Assembly: GCA_002069885.1 (NCBI GenBank)
Contig: MWCD01000038.1
Coordinates: 1 to 37,215, forward strand
Direction: 5' to 3'
Source of the DNA: a bacterium ADurb.Bin236
GTDB lineage: Bacteria; UBP15; UBA6099
Length of the DNA stretch: 37,215 nt
The notes below the pieces were generated by a model. The model was given only the letters and a program-made list of their open reading frames with translations. It was not told where the DNA came from and did not search any database. How positions within the stretch are numbered: the first letter of the stretch is position 1; every line of letters starts with the position of its first letter. A program made the translations under genes and the position numbers. Positions 9,239-16,959 of the stretch are shown here, piece by piece.

Positions 9239-9640
9239 ATGACCGAGGAATTGTACTATGAAAAACTCAACTGGTTCAAAGAAAATGAAAAGCCGGAAGT
9301 GGTTCTGTTCATAACTGACAACGAACCGCGAACGAGGATTGTTATCGCATGGCAGAATACGAAAATCTCGATTTCAAAGGAAATCACTCCGTTGAACACA
9401 GATATCGAGAGCGAAGTGTGGGATTGGTTGTGGGAGAACACTGAGTTTTCCCTGGATGAATTGAGTGTGAAAAGCGTGCTTTCGTCATACGACATTGAAA
9501 AGAGGATCAAACCGCTTATCGCGAACAGAATTCTCTATCCGGACGGCACGGTGAATTCATTCGTTCAGCGATACCTTCGCGAACAGGTTCTGAAGCTCTT
9601 TGATGCGAAACATAAAAAAACCGCAACAAAACGAAAGTAA
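9239..9640 (+). CDS. Unrecognised 133-aa protein, possible winged-helix C-terminus
   Basis: I do not recognise this family. The N-terminal half alternates beta-like stretches ('PEVVLFITDN', 'TRIVIAWQNTKISI'), and the second half is helical. 'FSLDELSVKSVLSSYDIEKR' then 'IKPLIANRILYPDGTVNSFV' reads like a winged helix with a short wing at 'YPDGTV'. The C-terminus is lysine-rich (KHKKTATKRK), which would suit nucleic-acid binding. There is no signal peptide or membrane segment. The start is supported by AAGGTG five bases upstream. It sits between a MerR-like gene (54 bp gap) and a radical SAM gene (115 bp gap, with its own candidate promoter). A DNA- or RNA-binding accessory role is inference. 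Confidence 0.55.
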   Translation: MTEELYYEKLNWFKENEKPEVVLFITDNEPRTRIVIAWQNTKISISKEITPLNTDIESEVWDWLWENTEFSLDELSVKSVLSSYDIEKRIKPLIANRILYPDGTVNSFVQRYLREQVLKLFDAKHKKTATKRK

Positions 9641-9661
9641 AGAGGCATATCAGCAATACCG

Positions 9662-9689
9662 TTGATAAATTCCGGATAAATGATATAGT
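9662..9689 (+). promoter_or_regulatory. Candidate promoter for the SPL-type gene
   Basis: TTGATA (9662-9667), a 16-bp spacer and TATAGT (9684-9689) lie 66 bp before the GTG start at 9756. The gap between the two coding regions is otherwise empty. Confidence 0.4.
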
Positions 9690-9755
9690 AAGGAATAATA
9701 CCTGGCATTATGTGCAGTATTTGTAAAAGATGGTTTTAAGGAAGGAACTGAAACC

Positions 9756-10508
9756 GTGAGACTAGTTTACGAACCCAAAGGCCGTGCCCGTGAATACGCG
9801 GCTCTTGCCGCCAACCTGTATACATCCTGCACTCATGGCTGCCTGTACTGTTACGCGCCTCGGTGCATGCAGCGTAAGCGTGATCTATTCCACACAACCG
9901 CAAGCGTAAGAAAGAATGCGCTTAGACTCTTCGCTGCGGATTGCACCGAATATGCTGAACAACATCTCACTGAGCCGGTACTAATGTCTTTCGTAAGCGA
10001 TCCGTATCAACCGGATGAACTTGAATTGCGGATCACGCGCAAAGCCCTCGAAATAGCAGCCGGCCATAAGGTGCCGATACACATATTGACGAAGGGCGGC
10101 ACACGTGCGATTCAGGATTTTCCGATTCTCGTGGAAACGGGATCGCAGGCCGCGTTCGCATGTACCCTGACGGTGTACGATAAGTCGTGGTCTGCAAAGC
10201 TCGAACCATGCGCTGCCGAACCGGAGGATCGGCTCCAAGCCCTCAAAGCAGCACATGATGCCGGTTTATCAACATGGGTATCTTTCGAACCATCAATTGA
10301 TGAGGAATCAGTTATTAAATTTATCAGATTGTCTCATTCTTATGTTGATCTCTACAAGGTCGGCGCAATAAGCGGCGATAAATCTCTGTCCAGGATAAGT
10401 AACTGGCGCGACTACGGTATGAGCGTTATAAATGAACTCGAGAAGTACGAAAAGGAATACATCATTAAAAATGACCTGGAGAAGGAATTGATGCCCGATG
10501 GACAATAA
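9756..10508 (+). CDS. SPL-family radical SAM protein (spore-photoproduct-lyase-like)
   Basis: The 250-aa protein begins 'YEPKGRAREYAALAANLYTS' and then carries the radical SAM cluster motif C-x3-C-x2-C at residues 25, 29 and 32 (CTHGCLYC), which binds a [4Fe-4S] cluster with S-adenosylmethionine. Later blocks 'VLMSFVSDPYQPDE', 'VPIHILTKGG' and 'STWVSFEPSID' are typical of the SplB-like 'DNA repair photolyase' group. Spore photoproduct lyase repairs thymine dimers. Shorter SPL-like members such as this are widespread in non-spore-formers, and their substrates are mostly unknown. The start is GTG, with an AAGGAAGG-like site upstream; no ATG is available near the conserved N-terminus. It converges on the res gene from the opposite strand. 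The link to DNA repair is family-level only. Confidence 0.8.
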   Translation: MRLVYEPKGRAREYAALAANLYTSCTHGCLYCYAPRCMQRKRDLFHTTASVRKNALRLFAADCTEYAEQHLTEPVLMSFVSDPYQPDELELRITRKALEIAAGHKVPIHILTKGGTRAIQDFPILVETGSQAAFACTLTVYDKSWSAKLEPCAAEPEDRLQALKAAHDAGLSTWVSFEPSIDEESVIKFIRLSHSYVDLYKVGAISGDKSLSRISNWRDYGMSVINELEKYEKEYIIKNDLEKELMPDGQ

Positions 10509-10799
10509 GAAAACAATAAATTCCCCGGTCCCCGGGCGAGCCGCGCACCAAACCGGCTTCATTAGTGAAAATTCGCGGTTCTGGAACCTCTCGCGGTTGT
10601 AATCGGTCGAAAAACAGAAATCGGGAATTATTGTGTGTGGGACTGCAATACAGGCAGACAAACACCCACAAGAAAACACACAAATACTCATAATACCGGC
10701 TGATATTTTGATTTATGGATAATTATGGACAAATTTTCGGATAACCGATGCTCAGAAAAACACCGGACGCGACACGTGATATGAGGGGAAATAATGATA
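10509..10799. other. Convergent intergenic region without a clear terminator
   Basis: This 291-bp gap separates the + strand radical SAM gene from the - strand res gene. It holds a CCCCGG/CCCGGG cluster near 10523-10535. An imperfect hairpin pairs TTGTGTGTGGG (10631-10641) with a CCCAC and an ACACAA segment between 10665 and 10683. Neither has a proper T tract. I see no RNA gene or credible ORF. Confidence 0.5.
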
Positions 10800-13382
10800 T
10801 TATTTTGATTGATTATTTTTCAGAACAGCTTCAAGACTGTCTCTGAATTGATTTTCGTCTTCGTTGTTATAGAATGGGACACCAATTAATCGGAATTTAT
10901 TGCCCTCGAGCTTCAATATTGTTGTTTCATATTCGGTTTTAATCGCATTGAGAAATTCCAATTTCCATTGTTCGGCCTTCTGGAGTATTTTTGCCTTTGG
11001 CTCAATGAACAACTGAAGAACAACCATCTCCTTGTTCTTCTCCTTCAAAAATAAAACAAAATCAGGCTGGAAAGCACGACCATCTGAAAAGTTGTAAATT
11101 GAAAAATGTCCCTCGTTTCGTAGAAGGTAGATTTGATCGTATTGCTCCTTCAATTCATGTATCATCCTCGCCAGCATGCGAACAAAATCTTTTTCCTCTG
11201 AAGTCCCATAAATTGTATTGAAAGCAAACCAATCTTTATCAGATACCAAACCTTCGAACTGAGCATCATCAATTGCACGAGGATTCTTTGCATCGAATTT
11301 CAATATTTTGTCATAGAAAACCTTACTTACTCTATTGTCTTTGAAATTTCTTGTGCCTTCATAATCTGATACATTTTCACTAATCTCTGATTCAATCTGA
11401 TTTAATAGGCCTGATATTGCATTCAGTTGTTCAAGGCGTTTGTTATCCAAATCATATAGATTGCCTTGGAAAGTAATCGAAAGTCCGCCAAGATAATCCT
11501 TTGATTCAATAAAGTCTCGAACAGACTCAAGATTCGGAAAACATTTCTTTAGGGTTGCAAAAGTAAAAAACGGATTACGAGATATAGCACATTGAACAAT
11601 ATTGAGATCGATATCCCTAACCCATAAATCTTTACTGTTTTCTTCTTTTAACACAAAATCTTTTTTGCTTTTATCCAATGCAGCGGTAGCACCGCCATGC
11701 CCTGATGATATGATATGGAGGTAATTACGATTCTTTACACCAAGATCAGAAAACGAGCGAACCCGTTTATAGTCTTTTTCTTGACGTTCATTTAGCCAGA
11801 CGACTCCTTTTTTGTAAAAATCTGATTTCTTAAAGGAGTCTTTTAGTTTTAGTTTCTTAATTACCTCTCGCTCATCCATCATTCCTTGCTCAATTAGAGC
11901 CTGTTTAATTTCAGATATGTAGCGATTATCATTAATGCTGTGATAATGCAATTCTTCAAGTACTCTTAGTTCATAATCAAGGTCACCATCGTATTTACGC
12001 CTGAATTTATCATTGTTTTGTGGCAGAACAAAAGGAAAGTAACGCGCTCCACGACCGATAAGTTGTGCTTCAGATAGCGTGGTTGTTCCTATTTTTGCTC
12101 TTCCTGTGTCGCGCGATTCATAGCAACGCACAATATCAAAGAGGTTTAGTACATCCCACCCTTCATTAAGCTTCTGAACTGCGAAAATAGCGCGTATGCG
12201 GTTGTTTTTATCTTCAAGTGTGTTTACAAGTATTTGATGGTTCTCTTTATCGTTTTCATCGTTTACGGACAGACAATAATCAGGGTGAAACTCCTGCTTC
12301 AATCTTTTCGCCAATTGTTCATCACTTATTCCGTTATCATCGAAGTATTTGAATGCACTTTGAATTACCGGTATGTCAGTTTTTCGTATTTTTGTAATGT
12401 GTTTTGCTGATAGCTCATCAATGATTTTATGAAAATATATTTTATTCTCTTTAGATTGGTCGATAGTTCGCTGCGCTTTGAGCAATATTACAGGTTTGAG
12501 ATTTATACGATATTTTGCTGCTACCTCCTGTTTGTACTGACTAAGGATCAACGCTTGTAGTATTCGTTCCCTGTGTCCAAAATCAGATTGAATTATTACA
12601 ACGTCTTTTGAAAATCGATCATTCCTAAAGTGGAGTAAATCATATTGAATTATAATTTTATTTATGTATTTTTCTACTATAGATGGATTGCTTAAGTCGA
12701 TTGTTGCAGTGAATTCAAGCAGCAGATTTTCTAAATTCTGATTAAAGATACGCTCAACTGTGTTTTCCCAACTTTCGAATATTTCGACCTGCGCCTTTGT
12801 TTTTACATTTATGTGGTGAGCTTCATCTGCAATCAGTACAATTTTATGCTTTTTGAAATCTTCAAATGTAATAGAGTTTTCCTTCTCATTGGTCAAATCA
12901 GAGTGAAGTTTTTGAATTGTGGTAAAGCAGATATTTATGTCGTTCGGATTAACTCCTTCAAAGTTATCCACAAGAGAAATGTTAATGCGCCGGTTTCCAA
13001 TATTTATATCATTATTGAAAAGATATTTAATACTAGAAGGATTTAAGAAGTTGTCTTTGGTTTTTTCGATAATATTTGTTGAATTTACAAAAAATACAAA
13101 GTTGCGATACCCTTTTTTGTGAAGATATAAGATTAGCCCCGCCATGATGAGCGTTTTTCCGCTTCCCGTCGCCATGTTGAAAAGCAAATGTATTGGACAT
13201 TGCTTAAAATCAAAATCATTTTCGAAGTAGCATATGAAACGTTGAAAAGCATCCACTTGATATGGGCGCAACTCAAATTTATGATTTAAATTGTCAGTGA
13301 CATAATTTGGTATTTCTATTTGCGCGACAGTTCGTTTCCCGAATTCTTCTACGATTCGGTCATAGAGATATTTTTCAGGCAT
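10800..13382 (-). CDS. res: Type III restriction enzyme, Res (helicase-nuclease) subunit
   Basis: This 860-aa superfamily 2 helicase-nuclease pairs with the adjacent Mod. It has an N-terminal Q-motif-like 'FELRPYQVDAF', Walker A MATGSGKT (about 70-77), DEAHH (about 186-190) and the SF2 motif VI 'QLIGRGARYFPF'. Near the C-terminus is a PD-ExK nuclease signature: PDF at about 770, then E-P-K at 794-796 in 'VLQLFIEPKAKI'. Type III Res subunits translocate or slide on DNA with ATP and cut beside an unmethylated site. I place the start at 13382 rather than the upstream ATG at 13397. GGAG lies nine bases before 13382, the protein then begins MPEKYLYDRI, and the overlap with mod becomes eight bases (ATGCCTGA), a coupling geometry also used by pglZ here. 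All helicase and nuclease residues look intact. Confidence 0.92.
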   Translation of the reverse strand: MPEKYLYDRIVEEFGKRTVAQIEIPNYVTDNLNHKFELRPYQVDAFQRFICYFENDFDFKQCPIHLLFNMATGSGKTLIMAGLILYLHKKGYRNFVFFVNSTNIIEKTKDNFLNPSSIKYLFNNDINIGNRRINISLVDNFEGVNPNDINICFTTIQKLHSDLTNEKENSITFEDFKKHKIVLIADEAHHINVKTKAQVEIFESWENTVERIFNQNLENLLLEFTATIDLSNPSIVEKYINKIIIQYDLLHFRNDRFSKDVVIIQSDFGHRERILQALILSQYKQEVAAKYRINLKPVILLKAQRTIDQSKENKIYFHKIIDELSAKHITKIRKTDIPVIQSAFKYFDDNGISDEQLAKRLKQEFHPDYCLSVNDENDKENHQILVNTLEDKNNRIRAIFAVQKLNEGWDVLNLFDIVRCYESRDTGRAKIGTTTLSEAQLIGRGARYFPFVLPQNNDKFRRKYDGDLDYELRVLEELHYHSINDNRYISEIKQALIEQGMMDEREVIKKLKLKDSFKKSDFYKKGVVWLNERQEKDYKRVRSFSDLGVKNRNYLHIISSGHGGATAALDKSKKDFVLKEENSKDLWVRDIDLNIVQCAISRNPFFTFATLKKCFPNLESVRDFIESKDYLGGLSITFQGNLYDLDNKRLEQLNAISGLLNQIESEISENVSDYEGTRNFKDNRVSKVFYDKILKFDAKNPRAIDDAQFEGLVSDKDWFAFNTIYGTSEEKDFVRMLARMIHELKEQYDQIYLLRNEGHFSIYNFSDGRAFQPDFVLFLKEKNKEMVVLQLFIEPKAKILQKAEQWKLEFLNAIKTEYETTILKLEGNKFRLIGVPFYNNEDENQFRDSLEAVLKNNQSK

Positions 13383-15381
13383 TGTATGTTTCTCCATAAA
13401 ATGCCTTGTTCAAAGTTTTGTCTTCTTTGCTAACTTTGAATTGTGCATCGTCAATTTCAGATAAATTCACATATAGCTGATTTTTATCGAGCAATTCAGA
13501 CATCTTGTGTTTTTGTTTAATGAGGCCATTCTTTTCTTTTCCCAACTCTATAAATATCTTAACTGCATCTTCGGGTATTTTGGGGTTAACATACCAGTTC
13601 AGGAATGAATCTTCTGCCATTCCTTGCCATACTTTCAAAAGTTCCTTACTGGTCTTTGCGGATTGTATAAGATCCATGAAAGATTCATTGTATTTCATCA
13701 GCTCGCAGCAGATGAAATCGCCACCACCATTCCAATTTACTGATTTTGAAACACCTGATTTTTCTCCAGCAATTACATTTTGTAATCGCACGATGGTATC
13801 ATTTTCTCCATATTCAAGCTGCTCAACACCAATATACTGCCGTCCCATTTTGTGAGCGACTGCTACGGAAGTGCCTGATCCAAGATAGAAATCCAAGAAT
13901 ATATCTCCAGCATCAGTATTTAGATCAATGATTCTGGAAATCAACTTTTCTGGCTTTTTTCCCTTTTTTAATTTGACACCACCCTCGTTGTGTAAGTCAT
14001 TTGGTAAAACATCATCCCACAAATCAGAAAGTGGTTCAGCCGTAACTATTTCTCCATCAATTTCAAATAGCCTTTCCGAGTAGAACAATAATCTTTGACC
14101 GTTAAGCAGATAAATATCAGGCTCATTCTCTCTTTTTACATGGAATATCTTTTGTGGATTGGCTTGAGACTGTTTGATGACGGTCTGTACATCTTTACTT
14201 ACCTTGTCGAAATCGGGATAGGCAAACTGTATTACCGCATCAGAATTCGCTTTAATAAACTCGAATATTTCATACTCGAATTCAGATCCCAGTGTCTTCT
14301 TTAGTTCTCTTTTTGATATGTTTTTGTATTCTGAAAAAGCATCAAGAAGGGAACAAAAATGCCACTTTGAAATGGGGCCTTTTCTATTCTTAATAAAATT
14401 ATTATATCGGACGTTGCGGTCTCTTTTAACAACTAAACGTTTTGGTTTCCAAAGGGGTTTTTTCATGCAATAAGATATCAAATACTCGGTTAGATTTACA
14501 ACACCTTCATTAATAGCCTTGTGCCCGGTAAGTGAACCACGCTTAACTGTTATGATACCTGAACGATTTTCACGGCCAAAAATATCGTCCATTAGGATTT
14601 GAATATAGCCAATTTCATTTTCATCAATAGATACATAAATTGCTCCATTATTTTTAAGGAATTCTCTCGCTATTTCCAATCTATTTTTCATGAATGTCAA
14701 CCATGTGGAGTGGTTGAAATTGTCATTATAGCCAAATGAATCTGTACCAGTATTGTAAGGCGGATCAATATAAATCAATTTGACCTGACCTCGAAACTGA
14801 TTTTTGATTGTGTGCAAGGCAAGCAGATTATTGCCCTTAAATATCATGTTTTCTTGAATAACACTATTCTTATCTCGTTTGAAGTCTTTTACTGGCTGCT
14901 TGCCTTTATCTGTATACCGCGTGAAATTGGTAAGCACTTTTGGGGCTAAAAGGCGGTTGATCTCATCCTGAGCAAGCACTTCGTTAAAAATAATCTCTTT
15001 TCGTTTTTCCTCTTCTTTCGTCTGTCCACCTTCTATGAAGCAATCTTTATAAGGCCAATCTATCGCAACTTCGCCACGTTCGCGCAAAAATTTACCGCCA
15101 ATAGTCAAGCCAATATGGTTGTTAAAGCGGGTGTAAGAGTTATCGAGAAAATTCTTCTGAGAAACGTAGTCAATAAATGTGTTTATATTGAATATCCAGT
15201 GTTTCTCTATTTCCTCAAAGAATTTCTGTTTGATTTCTTTATCAGAAAGTAGAAGCTTTACAAGCCCACGATCAATTTTCCATGCGCTATCCTGAACAGC
15301 GGCAATTAGAAGTTCGCCATCATCATCTATAAAACGCCGATCCGTTTTAAGAAGATTTATCAATTTTGTGTTGAAGGTCAT
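13375..15381 (-). CDS. mod: Type III DNA adenine methyltransferase, Mod subunit
   Basis: This 668-aa beta-class N6-adenine methyltransferase has the catalytic DPPY at 206-209 ('IYIDPPYNTGTDSF') ahead of the SAM-binding motif 'FLDFYLGSGT' at 495-504. The ~280 residues between them contain the target-recognition region. Mod sets sequence specificity for both methylation and cleavage, and works alone or with Res. The start is well supported: TAGGAGA lies six bases before ATG 15381. mod precedes and overlaps res by eight bases, the normal type III order. Base composition is strikingly AT-rich compared with the giant gene and the recombinase genes, which suggests separate acquisition. No simple-sequence repeat that would make it phase-variable is visible. 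The ~120-residue tail after motif I may contact Res. Confidence 0.92.
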   Translation of the reverse strand: MTFNTKLINLLKTDRRFIDDDGELLIAAVQDSAWKIDRGLVKLLLSDKEIKQKFFEEIEKHWIFNINTFIDYVSQKNFLDNSYTRFNNHIGLTIGGKFLRERGEVAIDWPYKDCFIEGGQTKEEEKRKEIIFNEVLAQDEINRLLAPKVLTNFTRYTDKGKQPVKDFKRDKNSVIQENMIFKGNNLLALHTIKNQFRGQVKLIYIDPPYNTGTDSFGYNDNFNHSTWLTFMKNRLEIAREFLKNNGAIYVSIDENEIGYIQILMDDIFGRENRSGIITVKRGSLTGHKAINEGVVNLTEYLISYCMKKPLWKPKRLVVKRDRNVRYNNFIKNRKGPISKWHFCSLLDAFSEYKNISKRELKKTLGSEFEYEIFEFIKANSDAVIQFAYPDFDKVSKDVQTVIKQSQANPQKIFHVKRENEPDIYLLNGQRLLFYSERLFEIDGEIVTAEPLSDLWDDVLPNDLHNEGGVKLKKGKKPEKLISRIIDLNTDAGDIFLDFYLGSGTSVAVAHKMGRQYIGVEQLEYGENDTIVRLQNVIAGEKSGVSKSVNWNGGGDFICCELMKYNESFMDLIQSAKTSKELLKVWQGMAEDSFLNWYVNPKIPEDAVKIFIELGKEKNGLIKQKHKMSELLDKNQLYVNLSEIDDAQFKVSKEDKTLNKAFYGETYNA

Positions 15382-15401
15382 TTGTAATCTCCTAACTTGC
15401 C

Positions 15402-15432
15402 AACAAAAGGCGCTTTTGTTAACCGGTTAACA
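15402..15432. promoter_or_regulatory. Two overlapping palindromes just upstream of mod
   Basis: AACAAAAG / CTTTTGTT (15402-15409 and 15413-15420) form an 8-bp inverted repeat. TGTTAACCGGTTAACA (15417-15432) is a perfect 16-bp palindrome. The two share positions 15417-15420. They sit 21-51 bp before the mod start, where a repressor, or Mod itself, would block transcription or where the mRNA leader would fold. No separate controller (C) gene is present. Confidence 0.5.
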
Positions 15433-16197
15433 GCCGTCACTCGTTTTTCTCTCTCATTCCGAATTAAAAATGCGGAGTTCTGAAACGGACTCATATCAAA
15501 CGTAAAACATGGTTGCCGGATGATTATTGAATCAGAATAGTTGCTGCAAGGTGATTGTGATTGCAATCGCGATGTAGGAAAAAGGCAGTTAAATAAAGGG
15601 TATTCTCGGACTCTCTCAATTTTTGAGAGTTTGAGAGTAATTTCCTGCGGATGTGGAGCGGATTGTTTATAGGTTAAAAAAAACGGGAGCGGTGGGGGTG
15701 AACAGAGAGAGGTTTTCGGGCTGTGGCGCTGTTCACGAAATATCCTTCTGTTAACTAAACGTTTTGAATTCTGTTTTCATGTACCACTCGGAAATTTGAA
15801 GTTAAGCAAAAAAGCGCTTTATTACTCGCTTTTTTGAATTAAGCTCCCCGGAGACAACCCTCTTCAAACTCCCAAAACCCCGCTTTTTCTGAAGCCCCCT
15901 CTGGAGAGAAATCGCAGAGAACCCCGCGCCCAACACCTTATCGTGAAAATATTCGTCCGATAATTTAACAACCTGAGAAACTTCTTATGTACGCCGAGTC
16001 AACTGCACAGGCACCGATTCAACGCACGCGACAACCGCAACCAATCCACCCCGACCACCCGCCCAACCCGTCGCGCCAGAATCGGATGTGTCTGCTTCTG
16101 TCCCAGCAGTTGAAGAGGAATGCGCGCCACCCACAAACGTCCAACTAACCCACAGAACCCGCAGCAGGTAAAACCACCGCTATCTACTTGGCAGCTA
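15433..16197. other. Long intergenic spacer with G-poor tract
   Basis: No credible gene is seen in this ~765 bp. Near 15608-15638, the CTCTC / GAGAG words form a small inverted repeat (ACTCTCTCAA ... TTGAGAG). A C-rich, G-poor tract runs from about 15960 to 16190 on the + strand. The minus strand is correspondingly G-rich and could be a decayed gene remnant or a structured 3' region of the BREX transcript. The region probably marks the seam between the two systems. Confidence 0.4.
15807..15836. terminator. Candidate bidirectional terminator between BREX operon and mod
   Basis: A 10-bp inverted repeat CAAAAAAGCG (15807-15816) / CGCTTTTTTG (15827-15836) gives a short GC stem with T6 on both strands. 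It is the only terminator-like structure between the end of brxA (16198) and mod. The GC part of the stem is short, so strength is uncertain. Confidence 0.4.
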
Positions 16198-16959
16198 TCA
16201 TTTACGAAGCATTACAAGGTCTTCATCTAATCCATGACGCATGCATTCCAATCGGGGGGAAACTGACATTAGGAGACCTGCGGACGTTGGTTTAATACGG
16301 AATGGGAATAAGCTCGGATTCTTAATCAGACCATGGATGTTTGCAGAACCGTTGGATTTAGAATGCAAAAATGCCTCTATCAACCATGAAACAAGATGTG
16401 GCTCATCAACATTTATGATATCTCCAGAAGTATAAACACCCTTTGTTTCTGTTTCTGACAACACCTTCCAATCCACGTAAGACCGCATTGCGCGTTGTGC
16501 AGAACGGGAGACTGTCTCCCGTTCACCATATTGTTCACGAAGACGCCGCTGAACTTGAGAAGCAGTAACCGACGGTTGAATCTTTAAGAGTCTTCCAACT
16601 TGTGTTGCCGTTGCTCCCCAAAATGGATAAACTGCCATCAACATTCCCCAGTGGACCGGCGTATGATATACCGCTGGAAGGTTTGAAATAAGTTTCAGTC
16701 CGTCATTGCGAAGAGGTATGAGGTGATTTGGGACAATGAACCATGTTTTTGTTAAAATTGTTATCGTCTTATCCAATGAACCACGAACAATTTGATTATC
16801 GTATTGAAATGAATCTTTGATCTCGTCTTGCAAAGCAACCTTGGATTCATGGACTTGACTGCCCGCTAAAGCGTACTGTGCAGTTTTTTTTAACCAAGAC
16901 AGTCTAATAATACGGTCAATGCCAATTTGAGTTAGTCGAACATCCTTGTCTACTCTCAT
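16198..16959 (-). CDS. brxA: BrxA-like BREX protein
   Basis: The 253-aa protein closes the operon, the position of brxA in type 3 BREX. Its ATG overlaps the pglZ stop by four bases (ATGA), with AGAAGGAG upstream. The central 'HWGMLMAVYPFWGATATQVG' and 'VSRSAQRAMRSYVDWKVL' segments are predicted helical and look like winged-helix DNA-binding surfaces, in line with what is known for BrxA (DUF1819), a small DNA-binding component. Sequence similarity to BrxA as I know it is weak, so the name rests mainly on position and size. No catalytic motif is visible. No strong terminator follows directly; the nearest candidate is at 15807. Confidence 0.6.
   Translation of the reverse strand: MRVDKDVRLTQIGIDRIIRLSWLKKTAQYALAGSQVHESKVALQDEIKDSFQYDNQIVRGSLDKTITILTKTWFIVPNHLIPLRNDGLKLISNLPAVYHTPVHWGMLMAVYPFWGATATQVGRLLKIQPSVTASQVQRRLREQYGERETVSRSAQRAMRSYVDWKVLSETETKGVYTSGDIINVDEPHLVSWLIEAFLHSKSNGSANIHGLIKNPSLFPFRIKPTSAGLLMSVSPRLECMRHGLDEDLVMLRK

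Noticed and set aside
10509-10799. tRNA or terminator in the convergent gap
   Set aside because: No cloverleaf could be built from the arms, and the hairpins lack a T tract.
13383-13397. Upstream ATG at 13397 for res
   Set aside because: That ATG contains the GGAG site serving ATG 13382, which gives the usual 8-base overlap with mod.
15378-15566. 62-aa minus-strand ORF ahead of mod
   Set aside because: It overlaps the mod start and runs through both palindromes; there is no ribosome-binding site or family-like sequence.
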